From assembly GCA_025345505.1 (NCBI GenBank), contig JANVCC010000047.1:6995373-7059372 (forward strand): DNA of 64,000 nucleotides, read 5' to 3'. The position numbers were made by a program, and so were the translations under genes. The DNA comes from Todiramphus chloris collaris (taxonomy: Eukaryota > Chordata > Aves > Coraciiformes > Alcedinidae). The notes under the pieces were generated by a model. The model did not search any database and was not told the DNA's origin. It worked only from the letters and a program-made list of their open reading frames with translations. Of the stretch, positions 23,401-36,120 are shown one piece after another (the first letter of the stretch is position 1; every line of letters starts with the position of its first letter).

Positions 23401-23425
23401 TTTTTTTTTTTTTTTTTAAAAAAAA
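23401..23425. repeat. T17 followed directly by A8
   Basis: A T run passes straight into an A run, followed by GGGG; it can fold back on itself. There are no transposon ends beside it. Confidence 0.9.
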
Positions 23426-23801
23426 GGGGCTTAGAGGAAAACAAGCCAGCCTTAATAAACAGCTCATTTGCTCCTCTGCAACAAACCCACCAATCTTTCT
23501 GCATTTTCTCTTAATCAAGGAAACTTAAATAATTAAAATCCATACAAATTTTCCTCTCCAGTGGGCACCTGAGCAGTTGGAAGCCCTCACCAGTACTGGC
23601 AGGAAGAAAGTCTAAGTCCCTGCACTGAGATCATGAAGGGCTGTTTAGAGCATACTCAACAGGGACATCACAACCTGAAACTAATAACAAGTCTAGAATA
23701 TATAGACATGTTGTATCTCCTTCTTGGAAAGAAATCAGTTCCTAAGGGGAAAAAAACCTAATTCTGAACCTTAAGCTTGCAACTGTCCCTAAAGGGTAAC
23801 A

Positions 23802-23817
23802 CCCCCCCCCCCCCCCC
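23802..23817. repeat. Homopolymer C16
   Basis: Sixteen C in a row, unusual in this AT-rich intron. The minus strand (the transcribed RNA sense) carries G16. Confidence 0.95.
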
Positions 23818-23983
23818 AGATTTTAGTCTATTTTAGGTGAAAAAAGTGTGGTTACATATTTCCAAGCACTCACTCTGTGTGGCCAAAGAAGCAGCCACAA
23901 CAGTGCTGGTGACAGACCTCAGTGTCAACGCAGGGAAAGGTCATGGCAGCGTATTGGAAAGACAGACCCTGCCACTGAGATAA

Positions 23984-24226
23984 AACCACAGACTCATGGA
24001 ATGGCTGAGGCTGGATGGGGTATCAGAGATCATCTAATCCAACCTCCTGGCCATGGGCAGGGACACCTCTCGCCTAGAGCAGGTTGCTCAAGGCCTCATC
24101 CAACCTGGCCTTGAACACCTCCAGGGAGGGGGCATCCACAGCCCCTCTGGCCAATCTATTCCAGAGTCAATCCTCCTGGCTACCATGGAAAGAAGAAACT
24201 GGGCTTTACTCAACTGCTCTCTGACT
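23984..24226 (-). mobile_element. CR1 LINE 3' fragment, minus orientation
   Basis: It begins near ACCACAGACTCATGGAATGG and includes GGCCATGGGCAGGGACACCT and the CAGGTTGCTCAAGGCCTCAT subfamily type shared with 44.9 kb. Confidence 0.93.
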
Positions 24227-24229
24227 ACC

Positions 24230-26350
24230 CAAGCACAGCAAAGGTCCGTATGACTTCATGAGATGCAATGAGAATGCACTTGCGTCCAATTAGCTGTATG
24301 CACATAGGTCTCATCGCCAATAAGGATGAGGAGGTCTGAGAAAAAGGCACCAAGCTGCTAGAACTGCAGGTGCCTCAGCACTTGGAAACACAGGGCTGGT
24401 TACCAGCTGATGCTCTGTCAAAGAGGTCCCACTTGCAGCCACTGGATGTGAAACAGCCTCTTATAAATCTGACTTCTGTCAACAAGGAGTCCTAGAAGGA
24501 AAATGTAGGACCAGGGGAGCTTTTAGGCTTAAACCATTTGATTTTATGGTTCTCTACATAATCTCAAGCCAACAGTACTCAGGGTAGAAGAGTGAGTCTC
24601 TCAAATTAGTTCTAAGGAAATGAAAATGCTCAGTCCAGACTGATCCTTTCCATACAAAATGCATCTTCTAAGCAAGTTAGCACAACTATCTAGTCACTCC
24701 TATAGAAGAAGCAGATAATTTACCATCACCCTCGCCAAGGACATCTGAATTTCACCTATCGCCAAAGGAGCCCTCTAGTTGATGTTTTCAACACCAGACC
24801 TACTCCTGAAACTACCCTGAAACATGTCAGGAACTATCAGCCATCCCTGAAAGTTTATTTCAACTATCTTCTACAAACAGAAAAGCTGTGGATTTGAAGC
24901 CTGAAGAACACTCTGGCCTCTTTAGTGGAGGTAAAATGTGGTTTTGCTCGTATTCAGCTGGCCTCCACCAGGCAGGGAAGATGTGAAGACAGATCAGAGT
25001 TTCTGGAGCTGACCTACTCAGGGTGAAAACTCAGCTAAACAACTAGATGTTCTTGGCATGGACAAACACAAGTGTTTTACATTCCATCCGTGAACGTGAG
25101 GGATCACGTCCAGCATGGGAACCGAGTAACTTGAAGCCACAGGTAAGAAGTCATGGAGTGAGGTGCTGTCTTCTGACCTTGCTGTCACTGAGGACTTAAC
25201 TACAGGACACTAATGAACTGTTCCAAATGGAAAGGCAGTGAAGACCTGTTACTTTGCTATTAGGAGGAAGGGGTTGGGGGCAAAGGACAATATAGTAGAG
25301 GAATCCCAGGGGTAGGTCTGCACATCCATGGGGTTTTGGGGCAGTGCTGCCACTGGCTCATAGATGAGGTGGACATTCCTGGTGATTTCCACTGCCAGCC
25401 TCACTCCACATTGTTTCGCTTATGAAGGGCTCTTCAGAAATCCTTCAAACCCAGTCACAATCTCAGAATTGACTTCTCATTACTCACTATCTACCTATTT
25501 TCTTGTCAGAAAGCCCAAAGACAGACAGAATTACACATGCAACAATGCATGCAGAAAGGCGAAAACATATTTGTGCTAAATGTTATATAAAAAGCAGGGG
25601 AAAAAAAAAAAAGACACAAAACTACATTTTTTTAAGCATTTCCAGAGTCAACACTGTTTTGGAGCAGGAAGGTTGGCTAGAAGAACTGGAAAGGCGACTC
25701 GGCACAAGAGAAGAAAAATAATTCCACAGCATTCTCCATCTGTCTTTGTGCCAATACAGCATTGTGATTCTTTTGTTGGCATTTCAGAAGGGTTTACAGT
25801 ATTGCCAATAACAAAACCTGTCCAAACTGAAGCTATGTTAGATGAACCAAGTACAGGGACGAGAACAGACTGGGCCTCTGAACAATTATCACTGATTTAC
25901 ATTTCACTTCTCATATAGTTCCCATCGGTTTTTAGGGGTTACAGAAAAATCTCCGTCTGTCCTACTTGATTAAGAATGTCTTAAACAGCCATTTTTCTCA
26001 TCAGCTCTTTTCTTATCACTTTTAATTATCGACATATTTACTCACAGCCAGAAGCTGTCTGATTCAATGACAACATACTGAGAAGTGCAAAACAGAGCCT
26101 TCAAAAAGCTTTCATGAATACTTCGTGTGCTTCTGACCAAAGACAATTTACCCTTTTTCCCCTGTCTCCCTTCGTGTTTCTGATATGAGCTCAAAAGCTG
26201 AAACAGAACCTGAAACTACTGTATTTCCCCTCCTGTCGGCTTGAAACCACCCAAGACAGCAACTTCCACTCACTTCTACACAAAACTGTGACTCAACTTC
26301 CATTTGCACAGGCGTTTTCTCTTGACACCAAAATATTTTAGTGGTCAGCA
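24230..26350. other. Single-copy intron sequence, nothing recognised
   Basis: No repeat family, exon or strong motif is visible. Short frames on both strands are of chance length. Confidence 0.6.
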
Positions 26351-26353
26351 TTC

Positions 26354-26670
26354 AGATCATAGAATCATTAAGGCTGGAAAAGACCTCCAAGATCATCAAG
26401 TCCAACCCTTAACCCACCATTATCATGACCACTAAACCACATCCCTCAGCACCACATCTCCATGGCTTTGAAACCCCTCCAGGGATCATGGGGACTCTAC
26501 CACTGCCCTGGGCAGCCTGGGACAGGGCTTATCAACCCCAGAGAGGAAGAAACAGTTCCTCAGCTCCAACCTAAACCTCCCCTGGAGCAACTTCAGCCCA
26601 TTTCCTCTCATCCTATCACTTGTTACACGGCAGAAGAGACCAACACTCACCTCACTGCAACCTTCTCCTG
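26354..26670 (-). mobile_element. CR1 LINE 3' fragment, minus orientation
   Basis: It starts GATCATAGAATCATTAAGGC and continues through CATCCCTCAGCACCACATCT to the region of CCTCACTGCAACCTTCTCCTG. Confidence 0.93.
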
Positions 26671-26679
26671 TACTAAGAG

Positions 26680-29600
26680 AAGGAAATGAAAGTTCAAAGC
26701 TTTGGAAAAACAAAGATTTGCAAATGCACACATATACCTGAGTGCCTTTCCCAGAGCTCTGAAATCATCGGCTACTGCAGTGAAACTCCCAGTACTGCAG
26801 CAAAGGACATTTTCAATATAAAGTCTGGAGAAGCAGGTGTGAAAACCTCATCAATAATCACAGTCATGGCTTGCATGGAGTTGAGTTATTACAAATGCAG
26901 CTTAGATATTTATTAAGATTTTGGTTATTTCAAGGAATCTAAACTGGGAGAATTGCTGAAACCTTTTTTTTTTCCCCAAGGGAGTATGTTCTCGTGGCTT
27001 TTGATTAAAGTTGACAGTATTATTTTCCTCTTTGCTGTACTTCTCTATTTAACTGTAACACATGTTAACGTTCACCTATATATTAAGGCAGAGCTACTCC
27101 ATGCAATACTGCACTACACGTTTCTTTTTAAGCTCCCCAGTAATAAAAACACAGTTCCTAAAAACTCCAGGTTATTTTACTCACAACCAGTCCCACATTT
27201 TCTTTCAAATTGAAATTCTAATTGCTTAGCATTTTATGAACACAGTCAATAATTACAGATGGGAAACATCAAAATTCACAGGTTTTGGGCTGGTTTTTTT
27301 TTTTTTTAGTTACTAATTATATCTCTGAGTTTCTATCTCTTCCCTTATCCCTCCTTAATTTTATATTGTGGTACTTGCAAAACATGTTCTGCATTGAATG
27401 TGAAAATCAGAGGCATGTGTTTTTGTTTTTTTTTTGTTAAATGCAGAAATGAAATAACATGATAGGACACACAACCCTTCTCTAAAAATTACCTACTGGT
27501 ATTTTTTGCTTCGTTTTCCATTTTCTGTTTCTCTGTAGATTGCTGATGTTGAAATATTTTGGATTAGATGTGACACTGACAGGTCCTACACAGATGGCAG
27601 AGATTCCTTCAGTTTGTTACAAATTCATCCCAGTCAGTACATTCCTAGTGGTATTTTCATACCTACCTAGGGTTTTATGTTTCTGTTCTCTGTAATGAAA
27701 TTAAGGAAAGGGCCCTCCCCTCCAATCCAGCCTCATAGATATGCTCATATTAAGATTACAAATTAGTGAACAAATAGATTCTTTTCCAAGCTAGGATGAA
27801 CCAGACTCATCTTTTGTGGCTTAAGTTAAAAGTTTTGTTCCACTCTCAAGTTAAATTTTATTTCACTCTCTTCAGGAAAGACATACTTGACACTGACACC
27901 TGGAATCACATCCTTCTCTCAGCTATGGACTGGAACACTCAAATTTCCCAATTGGTTGCATGTGTGAGGGATGTAACAGCTCGTGCAATGACTATTAACC
28001 CTGGGGCAACTAACTTATCAACTCCTCTGAGTAAAAGACCATTTTTACAGTGCAAAACATATCTAATTAGGCTATTTATCCTTTTAAAAAGGTAGAGAAA
28101 CATTGATGCCTTCTTCCAGGTCCATAGGATCATCTCTAGCTGTTCCTGTCCCAGGTCTGTAACACCACTGGCTCTGGTGATACCCACAATGAACCATAAG
28201 CATCAACAGCCTGTGCAGAACTCCTGGCATGACTCTCTGCAGTTTATCTTCCCTACTCCCTGTAGTTTATCCTCCCTACTGTTTATATAGGAGAGTTGCA
28301 AAGGTCCCACTGTCCCCAGCCGAACCTGTTCAGAGAAACAGGAGCTGAATGGTCCTGAACCCCTTACAGAAAATGAAAACATTCAGAACTAAGGCTGCTA
28401 ATACATTTTCAGTAAAACTTCTAGGAATTCTTGCTCTTGTAAAGCACTGAGCACTTAATATTGCTAATAGAAGCACATCGGTAACTGACTTCTAACCAGC
28501 TCAGGTTCTCTGTGTTTACAGCTGGAAAGGACTTGTGTTTGTATTATGGGTTTGTGAGATGCTATCAGCATTACTTTTAGGCTGTGTCCAATTATTTAAC
28601 TCCATCCCTTCTTCAGGGGCATGTACATGTGTTTAAAATCCTAGTTGCTTTGGCTGCACTGTCTTAGAAACAGAAAACCTGGCATTTGACTCTGTAATGT
28701 ACTAGGAAAAAGCCAAAGGAGAAAAGGAAACAGTAGCTCCCGTGGCACTCCTGTATCCTCTTAACATTTTCTTTTAACTATACTGTTTTATAGATGAAAC
28801 TGTCAGTGCAAAAATGACAAATACAACACATAAAAGAAAAAAATGGGCAATAAATCACAAGTGACACTCCAGCCCATTGAAATGCATTCAGGCGATGCTG
28901 CAGAAAGGAGGAAGATTTCCTCTCGCTCTGCTTTCTGCCCAGCTCAGCAAGACAACCAGAATCCTTGAACCACCAATACAATCACCAGGGCCATTATGTG
29001 AAAAACAGGCTTAGAATTTCACTTTTTGAGAGTCAGATCCATTCTCACTCCGTTTTCCTTGTCCTCGCAACAGCATCGTAACACAGCTTTGATGTTACAC
29101 CACGCAGGGGCTTGCTCCCCGCTGGACAACCACCCACAACTCCCACTGATGTAAACTATGTTCAGAAGTATCAAGAGAAGAATAAACTCCTCAAATGGTG
29201 AATTCAAGCTGCAGACAGATGTAGCTGCACAAAGCTTTGTTATTACTGGGAGCATGGTAGGAAATCGTGGGGTTTTTGTTACCCAAAAGAGCATTTCCAG
29301 TTCCAACATGTCAGAAAACATCTAAATCAACATTACATGGATCAGGAGAGAAGAAAATGAATGTGAATGCCTGTCCAACCTGTGCTGATATACTATATAC
29401 TACATATATAATATATATTTTGTAAAGGACAACAACAAGCAAGGTAATAGGTAAACATGCCTTGAATTCACACTGTTGTTTTTTTGTGTTAATAAACAAG
29501 CTGTGTTTTCATTAACACATTATAAATCTGAAGTAAATCCCTTGAAATAAAATAAAAAAAAAAAAAGACATTGAAATGTAATAAATGACTGCTTTCAGTT

Positions 29601-30478
29601 GATTCTTTTTTTCACTTTGACAGTGGAATGGCTGAGAACAGAATCTGACCCAGACTACAGCAATAAATCCTGCGACATATTGAATAAACATCTGAAGAAT
29701 CTGTATTTTATGATGCTGCTAACTTCGTAAGGGAGAAGAAACCAATTGGGATTATTTTATGGCTGCTTTTAACTTGGTTATGAAATATGCTGCTCATTTA
29801 GACCTTAAGGTACGCTGGGTAAAAAACATTTAAGCTGTAAGATTTGCCAATGTATAGATTGTTTTAAATTCTTCCCAATTCTTAAATATTGGTTATGTTA
29901 GGAAACTTCTGACTTCTTATCTTGTATCTGATTTGTACCAAGAATTTAATCTCTGAAGAGTGTACAACACAAAACTCTCCCTTCCAGCTGCACGGGTAAT
30001 TAACACTGGGTAGTAAAAAGGGTGTTCTGTAGAAATCAGTCTTAATAATATCCAGTAAAGTAGTGGCTGCTCCACTAAATCACAAATGGAAATCCTTTAA
30101 TTTAAATACAAGTAGCTCAGACATATTTCGACAATTAAGAAAATGCCTGGAAGAATGAACCCCCTAATCATAATTCCAAGCATGCTATTTTATCAGAATG
30201 CAGACAGAACAAAACAGATGAGGGCCAAGTGAATACCAAATATGGACAATTTAAACCTACTACATGAAGTGTCTCTTACAGGATAGCAAAGCAAGCTGCA
30301 AATGCTTTCAGGCCTTCTCAAAAAAATTGATTTGTTACTCGACTTTAAAGTCAGGACCTTACGGTCACTTATGTATGTGGTGAGTTTTTTGTTAACTTTC
30401 TACATGATTTTGACCGTACTGTTAAATTTGATTTTGACCATACTGTTAAATTGTATTCATGAAAACATGGAGATGGTA
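26680..30478. other. Single-copy intron sequence with short simple repeats
   Basis: T-rich runs near 27,295 and 27,430, an A-rich run near 29,560 and a TATA-rich patch at 29,390-29,420. An imperfect duplication of 'GTTTATC-TCCCTACT' lies near 28,240-28,275. No gene is supported. Confidence 0.6.
30405..30452. repeat. 24-bp tandem duplication
   Basis: TGATTTTGACCGTACTG... is repeated immediately as TGATTTTGACCATACTG...; the two copies differ only by CG to CA, a typical CpG-decay change. Confidence 0.95.
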
Positions 30479-30628
30479 CCATAGAATTCCAGCCCGGTGG
30501 TTGGGTTGGAAGGGACCTCTGGAGATCATCTGGTCCAAACCCTCTGCTCCAGCAGGGTCACCCAGAGCAAGGGACTGAGAATCACATTGTTCAGGCAAGT
30601 TCTGTAAGTCTCCAGAGAAGGGCCACCA
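30479..30628 (-). mobile_element. CR1 LINE 3' fragment, minus orientation
   Basis: It contains CATAGAATTCCAGC, GGTTGGGTTGGAAGGGACCT and CTCCAGCAGGGTCACCCAGA. It belongs to the same subfamily as 46.2 kb. Confidence 0.92.
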
Positions 30629-31788
30629 TGAGAAGAAGGAGTATCATGAGGACTATTATGCTTCATGTGAACATAAGTCTTTTCTCCTGGCTGACAGATG
30701 TTAGATAGTCAGATATTCTTCCTTATCTGATGGATGATGGGGTTGACTGAAGGGATTTCAAGCTACTTTTTTCAAGGTTAACACTGAAAGCTAAATGCTA
30801 ACCCCCAAATGTGAATTCCTGAATTACTAAATTAATGCATCAGTGATACTAATGCATTCATTAATACCAACACAACGCATTTGCCTACTTTGGCTTCTAA
30901 GAATCAAAATCCCACAGTTGCCTTTGCAGCATGTTGCATTATACTGCAACTTAAGGAAAACTTCCTTTATGTATTTAAGTGAAACAGCAAGGAAAAGTTG
31001 TCTTTGCTACAGGCTGCAAAGGAGTACTGAAGGAAGGAGCAGCTCTGAAGGTCTTTAGGGCAAAAAGCAGGTCATCCTATAAATGGAGCTTATTTATATA
31101 TGAAAAGGAGGGGGAAAGGAAGGACAAAGAGGAAGTAATGAAGCATTGATTATAAACTGCATCAGTAAGGGACTGGGACAAGTTGATGGCAAGGGTGGAG
31201 GGAATGAGTGCAGGCAGAGTTGGCTTGAAAGCTGAGCTGTATTATCATGATGTTGCTGAAGAGGAAGACATTTCAAAATTGGTAACGATATTCAGGAATG
31301 CAGCCAATATTTTAAATTTTCATTATTCAAGAAGCATCAACTTCCCACACAAAAAAACCCAAATCCTAACCTTGACCTCTCCATTTCTGGTTATCTATCT
31401 CCTCAAATGCCAAAAGAAAAAAGCCATTGCTTGATCTCAGATGTAATTTCTTTGGTGCTGAGCAAAGAAGTGAGGCAAAGGCACCAAACAGAAAATTGCT
31501 AAATTCCATTATTTAAGAGTTAGAGCTGTAGGGCTTGTGGTAACTGCAGTTAGCAGCAGTAGATCCTTTACATGTGGATCTTTTCCACAGTTTGGGAACT
31601 TGAAGAGAAGTGCAGGGAGAACGTGCATCATTTCCTGCTTCCTCACGTCCAGGCCAGCTCCTGTAAAGCTCCTTTAAGAAAATCTTTGGTTTCCTTGTGG
31701 ATAGTGCAGATCCCATTACTGCTGTACAGCCCTGAAGTCAAAAAGCTGCCTAAGGGACCCCTGCACAGCCTGTCCCTCTAGAAAGACA

Positions 31789-31853
31789 TTAATTCCTGTT
31801 GCTGTCCAGGAATCAGCCACGTGGGCTGGGTGAGGTTTTTTAATTCCTGTTGC
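31789..31853. repeat. 14-bp direct repeats 37 bp apart
   Basis: TTAATTCCTGTTGC occurs at 31789-31802 and 31840-31853. It resembles a target-site duplication, but the 37 bp between have no element features. Confidence 0.7.
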
Positions 31854-32335
31854 AGTTGTGGCCACTGAGGTGGAGAAAGATGTTCTTTGCTTTGGATCAC
31901 ACAGTCTTTCAAGCATGAGAAGGGGTTGCAAAAGTGATAAGGGGATTTCAGAGGCTTTTTAATACATTTCACATGAAATGCTATTTTCAGGTATCATTCG
32001 ATACTTTCTTTTCACTATAAAAATTAGTTTCTGGTAGAACACGTTTATTTTTTGCTTAAAAAAAGCAAATAAAAGATCTGACAGACAACCACAAACTACC
32101 AACGCTACAAGCCACCAGTGACAATGCAACAACACAACTACTTTGCTGGTTGTCTTATGCTACCTGTATTTCTGTACTCTCATTGTTAAGTACTACAGAC
32201 ATCTCCCTCTCATGGAATGGGTATATCTCCCGTGGTTCCTGTAGCCACCCAGTTTTGCATTAAAACAAATAAAAGAAAAATAACAGAATAAAAACACTGA
32301 ATTCTCCATATGGAAAAATATATAGAAACTTATTT

Positions 32336-32395
32336 ATAGAATCACAGAATTGTTTTGGTTGGAAGAGACTTTAAAGATCATCAAGTCCAAGCGAC
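32336..32395 (-). mobile_element. CR1 LINE 3' tip, minus orientation
   Basis: Only about 60 bp: TATAGAATCACAGAATTG, TTGGTTGGAAGAGACTTTAA, AGATCATCAAGTCCAA. Confidence 0.9.
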
Positions 32396-32399
32396 TTCT

Positions 32400-33485
32400 G
32401 TGATGAAGAAATCAAAACTTGTTGAAGTTCAAGGATGTTCTTTGTCTCTTCAAGGTTTTATTTGTATTTTCAAGGAAAAAATAACAGAGTTTCTGACAAG
32501 CAGCTCTAACAAGAACAAACTAGTCCTGCCTGGCACCATCTAAACATGTCACTGTGGTTAGCCCCTGTGTTGTTACATAACACAAATATACATCCAACAA
32601 TTTTGTCTTGACTGAAATGGCAGCTTGGGCATTATGGCTCACTCAGCTTTGTCACTGTAACACCTACCTCAGAATTAAAAGCCATAGCAGACATGTCATG
32701 AACACTCTTATCTTAAGCTCGAGCACTGAACTGTCTTTTATTGACTCTAGCAGCATCTAGATACTAAGGAGCTGAACTCCTCCTCACTCCTTCGACACCC
32801 CGGTATCAACGTTTCCAAGGAATTCTACCAATATTCTTGAAAAATGCAAGGATTTCATCACTGGGTGAATGACCTAACTTCCCCCTGTTACATATTCCAC
32901 CAAACTCACCTTAGATACCATGGTTTTAATGCTCTTTGCTTCTTTGAAAATAAAGAAGTTTCCAAATTCCTTAAAAGCTTTACAAATGTGTTCTTTATCT
33001 GACAAAAATACGTCATTTCACCAAGTGCACAAAGATTTTCTGGTACATTCTGGCCCAGCCTTCAAGCCACACAGAATCTGACAACTGTCTCACTCGTGTA
33101 CTGAGTTTACTGGGATGATTAGATTTTAAAACCTTACAGTCTTGTTCGTTCTCATATGTCACATGCTAGGTTACTTTGTTTTAGTTCTAGAACTCATGTA
33201 TGACATTATTAGAAAGGAATCCATTTTAGTGCTTTAGCTTAATTTTTTGCATATGGAAATGTTGCCAGAAAATACCACCTTCCCAACATTCTGCAGTAAA
33301 AAGAAATAAACCATTAAGATTTTTGCCCTAACTTACACATGCAACTCTTGAGCCTAAATTATTTAGAAATCCTATTGTCTTGATCTAATAACACAGAAAA
33401 AAAGAAATAACCAGGTGCACAGATATATATCTATATTCACACTATCATTGAATTTACGGGTGCAGCAAGACTAGATCTCGTTACA
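32400..33485. other. Single-copy intron sequence, nothing recognised
   Basis: AT-rich sequence without repeats, CpG or exon-like segments that I can identify. Confidence 0.6.
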
Positions 33486-33489
33486 ACAT

Positions 33490-33905
33490 CAGGCTTGAAG
33501 GAACATTCCACAGGTCACACACACAATGGGCACATGCAGCGGAGTTGTACGTACAGGGATGCGCGTGGGAGTTTCGGTGCCAAGCACACAAGTTCAACTT
33601 CATGGAGCCAAAGGAAAATTCATACAGAAAAAAAACCAAACAAACTTCTAAGACAGAAAACTACTCATGAGCAGAGGGTGAAGAAACCGTCACGGAAAAG
33701 GAGGCGAAGAAGACGAGACAAAATGGGCGTGATGACTTGTCTGTATTTGAAGATCTGACCTGTTAGTTGGTCGTCGCCTGCAGCAGGGGCGATGCGAATG
33801 TATGGTGTTGTAAGCTGAGTCACGATTATCGCAGCTAAGGCAAAGGAAGATTTCCAGGTCAGCATGCATGAGGGAAAAAAGAAGCCAGACTGAAGCTAGG
33901 CCAGC
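33490..33905. promoter_or_regulatory. CpG-containing block around the candidate cassette exon
   Basis: CpG is frequent across the whole block (for example GCAGCGGAGTTGTACGTACA near 33,540 and GAGGCGAAGAAGACGAGACA near 33,700), beyond the 75-nt exon candidate. Either flanking intron is conserved for splicing control, or the whole block is a non-coding element. Confidence 0.3.
33760..33834 (-). CDS. PTPRM: Candidate optional PTPRM exon, 25-residue extracellular stalk insert
   Basis: Not recognised from memory; proposed from structure. A pyrimidine-rich tract ending in CCTTAG (33835-33840) precedes 75 nt without a stop in the gene's frame, followed by GTCAGA. Entering with the single G left by the linker exon it reads AAIIVTQLTTPY, then IRIAPAAGDDQLT, and again leaves one base. 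It is therefore phase 1-1 and can be included or skipped without frame change. Six CpG dinucleotides in 75 nt are striking in a CpG-poor intron. The paralogue PTPRT is recalled to have variable stalk sequence at this position. The alternative is a conserved regulatory element: CpG-rich sequence also extends on both sides (about 33.49-33.9 kb), and the donor is only moderate. Confidence 0.45.
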
Positions 33906-33909
33906 AAGA

Positions 33910-35950
33910 AGAATCTCGGTCAATAGTTTATCGTCTCAACGTCTTACAAAGGAAACCCCCAGAAAACTCCCCCACAAATTCCTTTCCATCCTCAGTTGTT
34001 GGTTTGGTTACTCTGCAAATTAATAAGCTTTCGTATGCCACTTGCATTCTGGAAGAGGACTCAAAGCACATTATTTACATGTAATGCATTGGAGGAAACT
34101 GGAAGCTCTTTGGCTCTGCTAATCACAGCACTGGGCTTGCTAAGCAAAAGTCCCCTGCTTATTCAGCTTAACTAACAACCTCTCCAGGTAACTGGAACTA
34201 GGTTCACTTTTTGTTTTCCTGTTTCATAACAGCACGTTTCTCCTATAATTCTTTTTTAACATCATTTTTGTGGAAAGCATCTTTGAGATAGCTAAGCTTC
34301 ACTTTTTTTGTACCCACTTGGCTCTTGGTTCTGCAAACACAACACACCACAAACACTCCACTTCCAGCACACGGCAAAAGACCACTGAGAGTTGTCAGGC
34401 TTTTAGTATGCAACTTTTTGAGCTCTGAGTTTCAAGTTTGTGTTTTCCCACTAAGAAAAAGTTGAAAATCCTGAATTGTTTGTGTGCCTGAAGTATTAAG
34501 GCTTTTCTAGTCAGAGCTGTAACAATCATTGCCTGGTATAGGTGACTTATCCATGGCTCTCATTAATAGAATCTCATACTTCTTGGTTTGCCAGCAGTTC
34601 TACAATTGCCTCTAAATGGTTAAGCACACTGTGATACATATACATTAAGGAATACTAAAAAAAAAAAAAAAATTAAAAGGTCAAATCCAACATGATGCAG
34701 CTGGAGAATGATGCAAAGAAAAAATATTGGAAAATTAAGGACAAAATTATATGAAAGATCGCTCATTTGCACAGAACAGCCTGGGTGCTATTAGAAATGT
34801 GGCAACGAGTGAGGAAAATAGATCATCTACCATCTGCAGACAATTAAACTCAAAACTGCTGCTGCATAATATTTTGAAATATCCCTCTGCAACACTGAAG
34901 TGCAGTGTTGATAGTAGCTGCTAGAGAACTGTTGCTGTTGGATTTAAAATATTATAGTATCTTTTTCTCCCTCATAATTAATGAAAGCCTTCCAATACTG
35001 CAGAATTAGAACAATGATGTCTCCCTCTCGAGAACCGGGTTCCTAGGAGATAACCAAGATGCTTCCATCCAGCCAGTGTTGTAAGTCATCTCAGGAAATA
35101 TAGGCTTAATATAAATCACAAAACACCACAAAGTTGATAGCAATAAACTTGGAGGAGTTTTGGAATGTTTTCAACTTTGTCTGCTGAGATTTTACAGTCA
35201 TTTAGCTTGCAGAAAGAGCCGGTATATGAAAGCCATATTTCAAGCAAAATACAACAACCTTTATTACCACTGGTACAAAAATCTCTTCTTGTCTTTTGTT
35301 TGTTTGTTCGTTTAGTTATCTTGTCAAAAATAATGGGAGTGTCAACCCTGCAGTCTCCACGTTTGTAGGTACATCAGATAGGTCCTAGAAGCCTTCCTCT
35401 ACAGAAAACTAAGATCAGAAGACTCCGCGTCACAGGGATACGCCGTCTCATCCCTCTCCTGGCAAAGTCAGTAGCAAAGACTTGGGCAGAAGCAGGAGGA
35501 GAACTTCTGGCTCTACAAACCCTAAATTGCATTTACAAGCACTGCAGTCAGGATTTTTATATGATCTCTAGAAGAAGACATTTAGCAGAGATTTCATTTA
35601 AAAAACTTTAACGGCCATAAAACAACCACAATTTTTAAAAAAATGTTACCAGTTGAGGTTGTTTAAAATACACTTGATGGAATTAGAAAATATCATCCAG
35701 CTACTGACCCTACACATGCATTTAACCCAGTAGCTGAGCACATCATCCCTGCTGACATCATCCGGAGTGAAAAGTGAAGTACTTCTGCTGGATCTGGGGC
35801 AAGAATGCTCTGTGTATTTATCTTACACTTCCTCATTTATTTTTAACAAAAAATACAAAAGCATACAGTGAGATTTTCCTCCATCCTATTTAGAATTAGT
35901 AGTGATGGTGAAATTGAGAAGTCTAGGTGTAAAGGAAATCATTTAAACTT
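33910..35950. other. Single-copy intron sequence, nothing recognised
   Basis: It contains an A-rich run at about 34,657-34,672 and GTTTGTTTGTTCG near 35,300, but no mobile element or exon I can support. Confidence 0.6.
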
Positions 35951-36120
35951 CACAGAATCACAGAATCACTCAGGTTGGAAAAGACCCTTGGGATCATCGT
36001 GTCCAACCATTAGCCCTACTCTACAAGTTCACCCCTAGATCACATCCCCCAACCCCACATCCAAGCAATGTTTAAACACATCCAGGGATGGTGACTCAAC
36101 CACCTCCCTGTGGAGTCAGC
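35951..36120 (-). mobile_element. CR1 LINE 3' fragment, minus orientation
   Basis: It contains CACAGAATCACAGAATCACT, CAGGTTGGAAAAGACC, CATCCAGGGATGGTGACTCA. It is an older, AT-shifted subfamily ('AACCATTAGCCCTACTCTAC'). Confidence 0.92.

Noticed and set aside
31789-31853. 14-bp direct repeats as a transposon target duplication
   Set aside because: The intervening 37 bp have no element ends or tail; too short to be a mobile element.
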